From JBARKJ01 sp963698885 (GTDB taxonomy: Bacteria; Nitrospirota; JACRHJ01), in the NCBI GenBank assembly GCA_963698885.1, contig CAVOSJ010000004.1:62001-126000 (forward strand): DNA of 64,000 bases. The letters run 5' to 3'. Positions 27,742 to 35,641 of the stretch are shown here, one piece after another. Below the pieces are notes generated by a model. It searched no databases. It was not told where the DNA came from and saw only the letters and a list, made by a program, of their open reading frames with translations. The position numbers and the translations under genes were made by a program. Position 1 is the first letter of the stretch; every line of letters starts with the position of its first letter.

Positions 27742-28683
27742 TTAAACGAGCTCATCGATCATCTTGGCCACCGTCTCGATAGCCTTCGGGTGGCGCATGA
27801 TGAGCAGGTCTGACCCGGCCATAAGGAAGCCCATGGCAGTCGTGGCTTCCCATCCTATGCCTCTGTCCGCGACCGGCCCCCACATTGGCTGGTCTGACTC
27901 CGGCGCCATCGTCTCCTTTACCTTCCATACGTACATCCCCACGTCGTTCACCATCGGCGGGGCCATCGTCGCGTCGTTCTGAAAGAGCGCCGCGGAGCGT
28001 ATCCTCTCCATGACGGAGTAGGTATACTCTATGCCGTAGCCCAGGGCGGAAGACATCGGGTCGGTGACGATTTTATCCTTGTCGAAGCCCATCTGGGTTA
28101 TGAGGATGTTGAGCTGTTTTGCCAGGTTCACGTCTAAATCGCTCATCGCGACCAGCTTGTGTCCGGCCGCCATCGCCGTCGCGACTATGGTCTTGTAATT
28201 TGCTTCCTGCGCCTTCCCGATAAGGCAGTTCTTGCCCTGAGCGGCCTCGCAGGCGCTTTTGAGGACCTGCGCGTCCTTCTCGGCGTTATTGCTGCCCAGT
28301 ATTATAAGCGGCACGTCTATCGCAGCAAGGACGTCTTTTACGGTCTTCGCGGCCTCTTCAGCCGTCCTGTTCTGCCTGTCCGGGTGCGTGCCGATAAGCC
28401 GGAGGGCTATCATCTGGGCGCCCAGGTCGTCCTGGCAGTGCTTCGCCCATTTCACGGGGTCGGAGCTTACATCTTTATAAACATCCTGGAGCGTCTGCGG
28501 CCAGTCCTCTGGCGGCACGTCCTGTATCTCATAGGCTATGACAGGCTTGTTCGGCACGGAACCCTCGAAGGCCAGGAAAGGCAGCGTATTCTCTCCGCCT
28601 ATCTTGACTGCCCTTGGTCCGGTCCCGATCTCGACTTCATAGACCTTGCCGTTATACGTTTCCTTCGGAACTACGAAAGCCAT
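27742..28683 (-). CDS. acsD: corrinoid/iron-sulfur protein small subunit
   Basis: This 313-residue TIM-barrel subunit pairs with AcsC to hold the cobalamin of the corrinoid iron-sulfur protein. Family segments visible include 'ALRLIGTHPDRQNRTAEEAA', 'LGSNNAEKDAQVLKSACE', 'VAMSDLDVNLAKQLNILI' and 'MSSALGYGIEYTYSVMERIR'. It lies 23 bases upstream of acsC and 11 after acsE in transcription order. The frame is intact and the length typical. This is the delta subunit in archaeal nomenclature (CdhD). Confidence 0.94.
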   Translation of the reverse strand: MAFVVPKETYNGKVYEVEIGTGPRAVKIGGENTLPFLAFEGSVPNKPVIAYEIQDVPPEDWPQTLQDVYKDVSSDPVKWAKHCQDDLGAQMIALRLIGTHPDRQNRTAEEAAKTVKDVLAAIDVPLIILGSNNAEKDAQVLKSACEAAQGKNCLIGKAQEANYKTIVATAMAAGHKLVAMSDLDVNLAKQLNILITQMGFDKDKIVTDPMSSALGYGIEYTYSVMERIRSAALFQNDATMAPPMVNDVGMYVWKVKETMAPESDQPMWGPVADRGIGWEATTAMGFLMAGSDLLIMRHPKAIETVAKMIDELV

Positions 28684-28694
28684 TTTTACCCCCT

Positions 28695-29486
28695 TTACAT
28701 TTCCAGATAGCTGTGCGCGTAGAGTGTTTTCCCCATCAGGATGTCAACGGTCTTTATGACGTCGGTCATCTCCTTCTCCAGCGGGTCGATGATCGCGGAA
28801 TCCAACCCCTCGTACATCAAAAGCGCGGTATATACGCGGTTGAGGAGAGGCCGGAGTTCCTTGGGCGCCCCGTTCGATATATTTGACAAGCCGACGACAG
28901 TCTTCATCGGCGGGTCGTTCAGCTCCCTGAACATCCTTATCGCGCGGATGGACTCGAGGCTCTTCTCCTGCGAGAACGGCACCGGCATGATGAGCGGGTC
29001 GAGATATATGTCTTCCATCGGGACGCCGCACTCGACCGCCTTGCCCATTATCTCCGCGGCGATGGCGCAACGGTCCTCGGCCAGCGCGGGGATGCCCTGC
29101 TTGTTTAGCGTGAGCCCGATTATCAGCGAGTTGTACTTCCCGGCCAGAGGCATCATCATGTTCAGCCTCTCCTCCTCGCCGGAAGCGGAGTTTATCAGGG
29201 CGCGGCCCCAGGTGTTGTCGTGGGCTTTAAGTCCCGCTTCCATCGCGACCGGGTTGGTGGTGTCCAGGCACAGGGGGACATGCGCCACTTCCTGCACCGT
29301 CTTGACCATCCAGTCCATCAGCTCGTCGCCCTTTTCTTCGGCTGGCCCGATGTTGATGTCCAGCATACCGGCTCCGCACTTGACCTGGTTAATGGCCATC
29401 TCCTGAATAGGGCCCTTGTTCCTGTCCACCATCGCCTGACGCTGGAGCTTTGTTATTACGTTAATCCTCTCTCCGATAATCAGCAT
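28695..29486 (-). CDS. acsE: methyltetrahydrofolate:corrinoid methyltransferase
   Basis: AcsE moves the methyl group from 5-methyl-THF to the cobalt of the corrinoid protein AcsCD. This 263-residue pterin-binding TIM-barrel protein has the diagnostic stretch 'LDINIGPAEEKGDELMDWMV', 'CLDTTNPVAMEAGLKAH', 'INSASGEEERLN' and the folate-binding 'LSNISNGAP', where the Asn residues bind the pterin. Length and start (MLIIGERINV) are typical. It opens the acsE - acsD - acsC - acsB - cooS run. Confidence 0.95.
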   Translation of the reverse strand: MLIIGERINVITKLQRQAMVDRNKGPIQEMAINQVKCGAGMLDINIGPAEEKGDELMDWMVKTVQEVAHVPLCLDTTNPVAMEAGLKAHDNTWGRALINSASGEEERLNMMMPLAGKYNSLIIGLTLNKQGIPALAEDRCAIAAEIMGKAVECGVPMEDIYLDPLIMPVPFSQEKSLESIRAIRMFRELNDPPMKTVVGLSNISNGAPKELRPLLNRVYTALLMYEGLDSAIIDPLEKEMTDVIKTVDILMGKTLYAHSYLEM

Positions 29487-29569
29487 ATCTTTCCTGCCCT
29501 CCCTTTCGCGATAAGTACCTGACGTTGCTTATATAATTAACCCGGAAATTCTGTTCCCGGAATCGCCCG

Positions 29570-30442
29570 CTATTTGAAAATCTTCCTTAGCCTTGCCGCG
29601 TCCTCTTCGGCAAGCGAGCCTTTCGCAAGGCCGACTTTAACCGTATGCCTGCCCAGGGCCTTATACAGCGAAAGCATCTCCGGAAGGTCTTTCTTCAACA
29701 CTTCCAGGTGCCCTTCCACCGTCTCGACGTCGCCCCTCGCTATCGGCCCGGTCAAGGCATCCGGCACGCCCACCCGTTCCACGTTATTTACCGTGCCCCG
29801 GACAAGCGGCATGATGGCCTTGAGCGCCTCGTCCCGCTTCATCCCCAGCGCCTCGTAGATCATCACTGCAAAATCCAGTACGGCGACCAGGTAATTGGAG
29901 GCAACCGCCGCGCCTGCATGATACAGGGCTTTTTGCTCGCCCGGTATCACCACAAGTAACCCGCCCAGGGCCTCCACTATCTCTTTTCCTTCCGGCACCG
30001 CTCTCGCGTCGCCCTCGATGCTGAAGTACGAGCCGGGGAAATTTTTTACTGCCTGTTCGGACGACGCCAGGCTCTGCATCGGGTGTATCGATAGAGCGCC
30101 GGCCCCGGCTTTTCTCGCGGAGTCCAGTATTTTCGAACCGAGCGCTCCGCTCATATGCACCGCAAGCGACCCTTTGCCGAAACCGCCGCCCTGGGCTATT
30201 TTTTCGCAGGTCCCCCGGATTGCCTTGTCCGGCGTAGTGATGAAAATCCAGTCTGCCCCGGACGCGCCTTTTGCCGGGTCAGTCCCCGGTTCGCCTGCGC
30301 CTATGAAGGAGGCCGCATTTTGGGCATTTTGTAGACCCCGGGAAACGACCGACTGTATCTCGTATCCCCTCTCCCGAAGCAGCCTGCCCACGGCCGAGCC
30401 GACAACGCCCGCGCCTATTATCGAAATTTTTTTAACCATCAT
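29570..30442 (-). CDS. Rossmann-fold DUF2520-domain protein
   Basis: The N-terminal half is a nucleotide-binding Rossmann fold (ISIIGAGVVGSAVGRLLRERG, in outline, with GxGxxG) resembling F420-dependent NADP oxidoreductases. The C-terminal half is the helical DUF2520 domain ('HAGAAVASNYLVAVLDFA', 'IMPLVRGTVNNVER'). The family is close to pyrroline-5-carboxylate and ketopantoate reductases but has no confirmed reaction. One attractive idea, since panB is nearby, is a ketopantoate-reductase-like step, but the position within the acs genes argues for other roles too. The start is uncertain among a GTG at 30451 and ATGs at 30442 and 30439. Confidence 0.8.
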   Translation of the reverse strand: MMVKKISIIGAGVVGSAVGRLLRERGYEIQSVVSRGLQNAQNAASFIGAGEPGTDPAKGASGADWIFITTPDKAIRGTCEKIAQGGGFGKGSLAVHMSGALGSKILDSARKAGAGALSIHPMQSLASSEQAVKNFPGSYFSIEGDARAVPEGKEIVEALGGLLVVIPGEQKALYHAGAAVASNYLVAVLDFAVMIYEALGMKRDEALKAIMPLVRGTVNNVERVGVPDALTGPIARGDVETVEGHLEVLKKDLPEMLSLYKALGRHTVKVGLAKGSLAEEDAARLRKIFK

Positions 30443-30471
30443 TCGAACCACCAGCCTCGTCTTCTCTGGGG

Positions 30472-31236
30472 TTATGGTATTTCCAGTCCATCTAAAATCT
30501 TATAGAACGCCGCGACCGCTTTAGATTCATCAGGGAGCTTGACCAGCGGCGTCCCCTGCATGTCGTACTGCGTAATCAGATCGTCCACCGGCACAGTACC
30601 CGCTAAGGAGAGCCCCTGCTTCTCCACGGTCTCTTCAAGCTCCGCCGGAAGCTCATTGCCATTCACGCGGTTGACGATAAAAACCCGTTTGCCTACCTTC
30701 AGCCCCAGCTCGTCCACTATCCCGTTCACCCGCCCGGCGGTGAGTATCCCGCGCACGGAGGGTTCCGAAATAATCAGCAGGAGGTCCGTGTCCTGGGTCG
30801 TCCTGCGGGAGAGATGCTCCAGCCCGGCTTCGTTGTCCGTCACGATATATGGGTAGCTGTCCAGCAGGTGGTCCGTGTATTTCCTGATTACGTTGTTCGC
30901 CGCGCAGTAGCAGCCCGGCCCTTCCGGGCGGCCCATTACGAGGAGGTCGAAACCTTTCGCCTCCGTCATGACCTGCGCGATGCGCATGTCAAGGTACTCG
31001 TCAAGCGACATGCCGTGCGGCCTGCTCCCCACGGTCTCCAGCGCCTCCTCCCGGAGCTCGCCTACCGTGCCCTCGCAGTGGACGCCCAGCACTTCGTTTA
31101 AGTTCGAATTGGCGTCCGCGTCCACGGCTAAAACCGGGCCTTTCCTCTTCTCGGTCAAATACCGTATAAGGAGTCCCGTCAGGGTGGTCTTGCCCGTGCC
31201 GCCCTTCCCGGCGACTGCTATCGTAAATGCTGCCAT
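30472..31236 (-). CDS. cooC: CODH nickel-insertion ATPase CooC
   Basis: CooC loads nickel into CO dehydrogenase by ATP-driven conformational change. The P-loop is the deviant type GKGGTGKTTLTG near residue 10, and the Cys pair that binds nickel is visible in 'GPGCYCAANNVIRKY' (C-x-C). The 254-residue protein starts at 31236, with the ATG overlapping the thyX stop (TAATG), so the two are translationally coupled; a longer frame to 31401 runs through thyX and is not used. A second cooC lies at 35638, at the head of the cluster. Confidence 0.93.
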   Translation of the reverse strand: MAAFTIAVAGKGGTGKTTLTGLLIRYLTEKRKGPVLAVDADANSNLNEVLGVHCEGTVGELREEALETVGSRPHGMSLDEYLDMRIAQVMTEAKGFDLLVMGRPEGPGCYCAANNVIRKYTDHLLDSYPYIVTDNEAGLEHLSRRTTQDTDLLLIISEPSVRGILTAGRVNGIVDELGLKVGKRVFIVNRVNGNELPAELEETVEKQGLSLAGTVPVDDLITQYDMQGTPLVKLPDESKAVAAFYKILDGLEIP

Positions 31237-31961
31237 TATATTTTTTTGAAAAACTCCCTGACCTCTTTTTGTTTTCCGCAGCTCATCTTGCCTTCCGGGC
31301 ATTTGCCCAGGAGGCAGCCGGGGCCTGCGCCCTTGAATATTACCGGGGCGACATTTTTTACCTCCCGCAGCATCTCCGTGGCCATGGCCCGTATCTCCCA
31401 CTGCGCCCGGTTGCAGCAGCGTACGCGGAAGAAGTGGAGCAGCTCTCTGGCGTTCATCGTCACCACTATCTTCGTCTCGGCCGCATTCGGCAGGAGAAAT
31501 CTTGCGTCCTGCTGGGCCGTCTCGCCCGTTATCCCCTGCTCCGCCAGTCCCTTCATAATCTCGTCGTATGCCTTCTGGGCCTGCTTCATGTATTTATTGA
31601 ACGAGGCGGTAAGCTTCTTGTCGTTCTTCACCGTCGGCGGTATCACATAATCGAATTCCGTTTCCTTGACGTACCGCTGGGACTGCTGGGAATACGAAGC
31701 TACCCGGTGCCGCACCAGCTGATGCGTGCAAGCGCGCGATATGCCCTCGATGCCGAAGGTAAAAGAGATATGCTCCACCGGCGACATGTGGCCAATGGAC
31801 ACCAGCTTCTCCACGAAATCCTTCTGGTCCTTCGCAAGAATCTTCCCGCGCAGGCCCGCCACGTCGGACTGGCTGTAGCAGAGCTTCGCCGCCATCGCCA
31901 CCACGTTCTCCGGGTTCGGAGTGTGCTCCAGCAGGATTACTTTTAATTTTGTTTCAGGCAT
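31236..31961 (-). CDS. thyX: flavin-dependent thymidylate synthase
   Basis: ThyX makes dTMP from dUMP using 5,10-methylene-THF and FAD, without oxidising THF. The signature is RHRVASYSQQSQRYV (residues about 85-100), with the catalytic His/Arg pair and Ser. The C-terminus has a Cys-rich tail ('GPGCLLGKCPEGKMSCGKQ') seen in many anaerobe ThyX. The 241-residue frame is intact. It belongs to the folate group here because it consumes methylene-THF. The palindromic element at 31975 lies just upstream. Confidence 0.94.
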   Translation of the reverse strand: MPETKLKVILLEHTPNPENVVAMAAKLCYSQSDVAGLRGKILAKDQKDFVEKLVSIGHMSPVEHISFTFGIEGISRACTHQLVRHRVASYSQQSQRYVKETEFDYVIPPTVKNDKKLTASFNKYMKQAQKAYDEIMKGLAEQGITGETAQQDARFLLPNAAETKIVVTMNARELLHFFRVRCCNRAQWEIRAMATEMLREVKNVAPVIFKGAGPGCLLGKCPEGKMSCGKQKEVREFFKKI

Positions 31962-31974
31962 TTTTAAACCTTTC

Positions 31975-32069
31975 GTACCTTTCTTTTACGAAAAAGAAAG
32001 GTACCCAAAGAAAACGGGGTTTACAGCCCAGCTTTTCTTTGTGTTACTTTTTCTCGAAAAGAAAGTAAC
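31975..32069. repeat. palindromic intergenic element, copy 2
   Basis: GTACCTTTCTTTT (31975-31987) pairs perfectly with AAAAGAAAGGTAC (31992-32004). Next come CAAAGAAAA (32006-32014) and TTTTCTTTG (32033-32041), which also pair, and then a weaker GTTACTTT/AAAGTAAC hairpin (32043-32069). The layout and the 'TTTGTGTTACTTTT' core match copy 1 at 21992-22086. Confidence 0.65.
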
Positions 32070-32073
32070 GACT

Positions 32074-32868
32074 TTAATGAAAGCTCTCTTTATCGGACGG
32101 GAACTCGCCCGACTCCACTTCCTGCTTGTACTGCGCGATGGCTTTTATGGCCGTCTCTTTTATGTTCGCGTAGCGCTTCACGAACTTCGGCACGAAGCGG
32201 TCGAACATCCCCAGCATGTCGTGCATAACGAGCACCTGACCGTCGCAGTCCGGACCCGCGCCGATGCCTATCGTTGGTATCGAAAGCGCCTCTGTAATCT
32301 GCTTCGCCACCTGCCTGGGTATGCCTTCCAGCACCACCGAGAAAGCGCCCGCCTCCTCTACCGCCTTCGCGTCCGCAATTAGCTTCTCGGCCTGGCTGTC
32401 GTCTTTCCCCTGCACCTTGAACCCGCCCATCCTGTGGACGGACTGCGGAGTCAGGCCTATATGCGCCATGACCGGTATGTCGTAGCGGGAAAGGGCCGAG
32501 ATAAGCTCTGTTACGCAGGAGCCGCCTTCAAGCTTCACCGCCGCGGCCCCGGCCTTTAAGAAATCACCCGCGTTCTTCAGTCCCTGACCGAGATCGCACT
32601 GGTAGCTCATAAACGGCATGTCGCCTACCACCAGCGCGTTCTTCGACGCCCGTGCGACCATCTTCGTATGGTAGAGCATCTCTTCCATCGTCACGGGCAG
32701 GGTGTTCGCCCAGCCCTGCACGACGACGCCCAGGGAGTCGCCGACCAGGATTATGTCCATACCCGCCTCGTCCGCCATCTGGGCGAAGGGGTAATCATAC
32801 GCCGTGAGCATGGCAATCTTTTTGCCCTCGGCCTTTTTCTTGTATAGTTCAGGTATCGTTACTGCCAT
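32074..32868 (-). CDS. panB: 3-methyl-2-oxobutanoate hydroxymethyltransferase
   Basis: PanB transfers the hydroxymethyl group of 5,10-methylene-THF to 2-oxoisovalerate to give ketopantoate, leading to pantothenate and CoA. The 264-residue TIM-barrel protein shows 'MLTAYDYPFAQMADEAGMDIILVGDSLG' in outline, the metal-binding 'DMPFMSYQ', 'KLEGG' and 'GIGAGPDCDGQVLVMHDMLG'. The start and length are typical. Together with acsB it links CoA supply to the acetyl-CoA pathway. Panthothenate genes panC and panD are not in the window. Confidence 0.95.
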   Translation of the reverse strand: MAVTIPELYKKKAEGKKIAMLTAYDYPFAQMADEAGMDIILVGDSLGVVVQGWANTLPVTMEEMLYHTKMVARASKNALVVGDMPFMSYQCDLGQGLKNAGDFLKAGAAAVKLEGGSCVTELISALSRYDIPVMAHIGLTPQSVHRMGGFKVQGKDDSQAEKLIADAKAVEEAGAFSVVLEGIPRQVAKQITEALSIPTIGIGAGPDCDGQVLVMHDMLGMFDRFVPKFVKRYANIKETAIKAIAQYKQEVESGEFPSDKESFH

Positions 32869-32918
32869 CTTTTCCTTCTTCCCTTCGCCCGCTCTGGGAG
32901 AGGGGGGAGGGGTGAGTT

Positions 32919-33803
32919 CTACGCTATCCCCGCCCTCGCCAGAATATCCGGCACTTTGTTCTCAAGGCCTATCGCCATCACGTGGGCGCCGTCGGCTATG
33001 CCCTGCTCTTTTATTATCCTTACCTGCTCGGCGGCGATGTCCATGCCGCACTCGAGCGCGCCTTCCTTGCCGGCGGCCTTCAGCCTGTCTATAAGCTCCT
33101 GCGGGACGGTAATCCCGGGCACGAACTTGTTCAGGAAATTCGCCATGCCCGCGTTCTTCAGGAGCAGTATCCCGGCGAGTACCTTGACGTTAAACTTCCT
33201 CGCCCTGTCCATGAACCGCCTGAAGTTATCCATGTCGTATATCGCCTGGGTCTGGAAGAAGTTCGCGCCCGCTTTTATCTTCTTTTCGAACTTCAGCATC
33301 TGCGGCTCCAGAGGGTTCGCCTCCGGGGTTACGACAGCGCCCTGGTAGAGGTCGGTCGCGCCTTTCATCTCGTTGCCGGCAAGATCGTGCCCGCCATTCA
33401 AGGCCGCCACGGTCTGGAGGAGCTGTACGGATTCAAGGTCGTATACAGCTTTCGCGGTCTTGTGGTCGCCCGCCGAGACATGGTCGCCCGTCATGCAGAG
33501 CACGTTCTTTATACCCAGGATATGCGCGCCCATCAGGTCGGACTGAATGGCAAGACGGTTCCTGTCCCGGCAGGTGAGCTGGAATATAGGGTCGTGCCCC
33601 ATTTCGCTCAGAAGCCTGCAAACGGGGAGCGAGCCGATGCGCACCACCGCGCTCTGGTTATCGGTAACGTTTATGGCGTTTATCTTTCCAAGCAGGTGCT
33701 TCGCGTGCTCCAGCATCTCCGCTATGTCCGTGCCCTTTGGCGGGCCGCATTCCGCCGTTATAACGAACTCCCCTGCCTCGAGTGCCTCCTTCAGCTTTTT
33801 CAT
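32919..33803 (-). CDS. metF: methylenetetrahydrofolate reductase
   Basis: MetF reduces 5,10-methylene-THF to 5-methyl-THF, the substrate of AcsE, using a flavin. The 294-residue TIM-barrel protein has 'ITAECGPPKGTD', 'QLTCRDRNRLAIQSDLMGAH' (in outline), 'CMTGDHVSAGDH' and 'FFQTQAIYD'. It lies 5 bases downstream of metV, as in acetogens where the pair acts as a complex. No rnfC2- or hdr-type partner for electron delivery is nearby. The gene that makes methylene-THF (folD) is not in the window. Confidence 0.95.
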   Translation of the reverse strand: MKKLKEALEAGEFVITAECGPPKGTDIAEMLEHAKHLLGKINAINVTDNQSAVVRIGSLPVCRLLSEMGHDPIFQLTCRDRNRLAIQSDLMGAHILGIKNVLCMTGDHVSAGDHKTAKAVYDLESVQLLQTVAALNGGHDLAGNEMKGATDLYQGAVVTPEANPLEPQMLKFEKKIKAGANFFQTQAIYDMDNFRRFMDRARKFNVKVLAGILLLKNAGMANFLNKFVPGITVPQELIDRLKAAGKEGALECGMDIAAEQVRIIKEQGIADGAHVMAIGLENKVPDILARAGIA

Positions 33804-33808
33804 AGACT

Positions 33809-34474
33809 CTATTTCTCCTCCTTCTTTTTCTCTATCACGAAAACTTTAGGGGATAGTTTTTTGGAATAGTCTTTCGGCGGTATTATCTCTTTCATTTTAT
33901 CCAGCTCGCCCGTGCGCTCCATCCGGGCATATATCTTGGCCCAGGCGCACTCTATATCCGGGCTGACTTCGCAGAAGCCGTTGTTCGTGCCGCCGCACGG
34001 GCCGTTCAGGATGCCTTTCGGGCAGGTGGTGACGGGGCAGATGCCGCCGGTCTTGTCTATGATGCACTCGCCGCACATCGAGCAGCGCTCGTCGAAATGC
34101 TGGAAGCGGGTCATGTTGCCAAGGAAGGCGGTGTCGTTGGCGGGATAAACCTTCTTGTCCTTGAAGACCTCCACCATGGACTGGGTACCCGCGCCGCAGG
34201 ACATTACCAGGATAGCATCCGCGGCCTCCACCTCTTCCTTGTTCCCTTTAAGCTCCACCTTCGTGCCCAGGACCTGGCAGCCGGTCTTCGCGACGAACGT
34301 GCCGGTGACCTTCTTGCCGATATCTTCCAGGGACTGCTTCATCTCAGCTAACGCCTCCGGGCTGCCGGTGCCGCAAAGCGACGCGCACTCGCTGCACCCG
34401 ATCAGGAAGACGCTCTGGACGCCGTCCAGCATGTTGATTACGTCCTTTTTCTCTTTCGACTTCGAAATAATCAT
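33809..34474 (-). CDS. metV: methylenetetrahydrofolate reductase partner MetV
   Basis: MetV is the small zinc- and Fe-S-binding partner of MetF in acetogens and in other bacteria with Wood-Ljungdahl genes. The 221-residue protein has an N-terminal Cys set 'LIGCSECASLCGTGSPE' and a dense C-terminal cluster ('CSMCGECIIDKTGGICPVTTCPKG' in outline, then 'GPCGGTNNGFCEV'), which fits an Fe-S cluster and zinc site. It is directly upstream of metF. Its specific role in electron flow to MetF is inferred from the family. Confidence 0.9.
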   Translation of the reverse strand: MIISKSKEKKDVINMLDGVQSVFLIGCSECASLCGTGSPEALAEMKQSLEDIGKKVTGTFVAKTGCQVLGTKVELKGNKEEVEAADAILVMSCGAGTQSMVEVFKDKKVYPANDTAFLGNMTRFQHFDERCSMCGECIIDKTGGICPVTTCPKGILNGPCGGTNNGFCEVSPDIECAWAKIYARMERTGELDKMKEIIPPKDYSKKLSPKVFVIEKKKEEK

Positions 34475-34498
34475 TTGTTCCCCCTCTTGCTCAGTTAT

Positions 34499-35056
34499 TT
34501 ACTTCTTGATCAGTTCCAGCATCTCCTGCCTTGTGGAAGGCTTGGAGCGGAATATCCCCCGCACTGCCGACGTAACCGTGCGCGAACCCGGCTTCTTCAC
34601 GCCGCGCATGGACATGCAAAGGTGTTCGCAGTCTATTACCACCATCGCGCCCTTGGGGCCCAGCGAGTCCATTATAAGGTCCGCTAACTGCGCCGTCAGC
34701 CTCTCCTGCACCTGCGGCCTTTTGGCCAGTATCTCCAGCGCCGCCGCCAGCTTGCTCAAGCCCACTATCTTGCCCTCGGACGGCACGTAGGCAATGTGCG
34801 CCTTCCCGAAGAACGGCGTAAGGTGGTGCTCGCAGATCGAGAAGAACGGTATGTCCTTTATGAGGACCATCTCGTCGTGGGTCTCGCCCCGGATAGGGGC
34901 CAATAGCCCGTCCGTCGGCTCGGAGAGCCCCGCGAATATCTCCTCGTAAAATTTGGCCACCCGCTGGGGCGTCTCTTTTAGTCCGGGACGTTCAGGGTCT
35001 TCGCCGACGCCTTCCAGGATGAGCCTTACGCCTTTTTCGATTTTTTTAAGGTCCAT
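34499..35056 (-). CDS. folE: GTP cyclohydrolase I
   Basis: FolE turns GTP into dihydroneopterin triphosphate, the first step of THF synthesis. The 185-residue protein has the zinc-binding and catalytic His/Cys in 'FSICEHHLTPFFGKAHIAYVP' (in outline, zinc ligands Cys and His) and 'GLSKLA', 'RPQVQERLTAQLAD' and 'DCEHLCMSMRG', with the second zinc Cys. The length is typical of the bacterial enzyme. It lies between the MTHF-cyclo-ligase and metV genes. Confidence 0.95.
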   Translation of the reverse strand: MDLKKIEKGVRLILEGVGEDPERPGLKETPQRVAKFYEEIFAGLSEPTDGLLAPIRGETHDEMVLIKDIPFFSICEHHLTPFFGKAHIAYVPSEGKIVGLSKLAAALEILAKRPQVQERLTAQLADLIMDSLGPKGAMVVIDCEHLCMSMRGVKKPGSRTVTSAVRGIFRSKPSTRQEMLELIKK

Positions 35057-35062
35057 TCGCCT

Positions 35063-35641
35063 TTAAGCCTCTATGACCCGCGCCTCTGTAATTATCAGAT
35101 CCACTTTCCTGTCGTGCGGGAGGCTCGGGACCTCGTCCACCACCTGCTCCTCGAAAGCCAGCGCCACCAGCTTCACCCCTGGCCGAAGCTTCAGAAGAAG
35201 TCTGTCGTAATATCCGCCCCCGTACCCAAGCCGGTTGCCCTTTTCGTCGAACCCCACGCCCGGCATCACCACCATGTCCGGCTCCTCCGGAGAGGCGACG
35301 CGCGTCCTTTTTTCCACCGGCTCGTATATATTCATGTATCCGGCTTCCAGGTCCGCCGAGATGTCCTTTATCTCGAAGAGCTTCAGTTCGTGGCTCCGGT
35401 GGTCCACCTTCGGGACCAGCACCTTCTTCCCCTGCGCGAGAGCCTCTTCTATCATCTTGCGGGTCGCCACTTCGCTTCTGAAATTGACATAAAAAAGGAC
35501 CGAACCTGCCGTTTTATATTCCGGGAGACCGAAAAGGCCCGCCGCGATCGAGAGGCTTCTGCCCCTGCGCTCATCCTGTGAGAGAGCGTCGCGTTTCGCC
35601 AGGAGTTCCCTCCGAAGCCCGGCCTTCAGTTCGCCAATCAT
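35063..35641 (-). CDS. 5-formyltetrahydrofolate cyclo-ligase
   Basis: This ATP-dependent enzyme turns 5-formyl-THF, a side-product, back to 5,10-methenyl-THF. The 192-residue protein has the N-terminal 'LRRELLAKRDALSQDER' and the C-terminal 'GVGFDEKGNRLGYGGGYYDRLL' signature in outline. The start at 35641 overlaps the cooC stop by four bases (ATGA). It adds a recycling step to the folate branch. Confidence 0.92.
   Translation of the reverse strand: MIGELKAGLRRELLAKRDALSQDERRGRSLSIAAGLFGLPEYKTAGSVLFYVNFRSEVATRKMIEEALAQGKKVLVPKVDHRSHELKLFEIKDISADLEAGYMNIYEPVEKRTRVASPEEPDMVVMPGVGFDEKGNRLGYGGGYYDRLLLKLRPGVKLVALAFEEQVVDEVPSLPHDRKVDLIITEARVIEA

Noticed and set aside
31237..31401. Longer start for the cooC gene
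   Set aside because: The extension lies inside thyX and has no similarity. The ATG at 31236 begins directly at the conserved P-loop strand.
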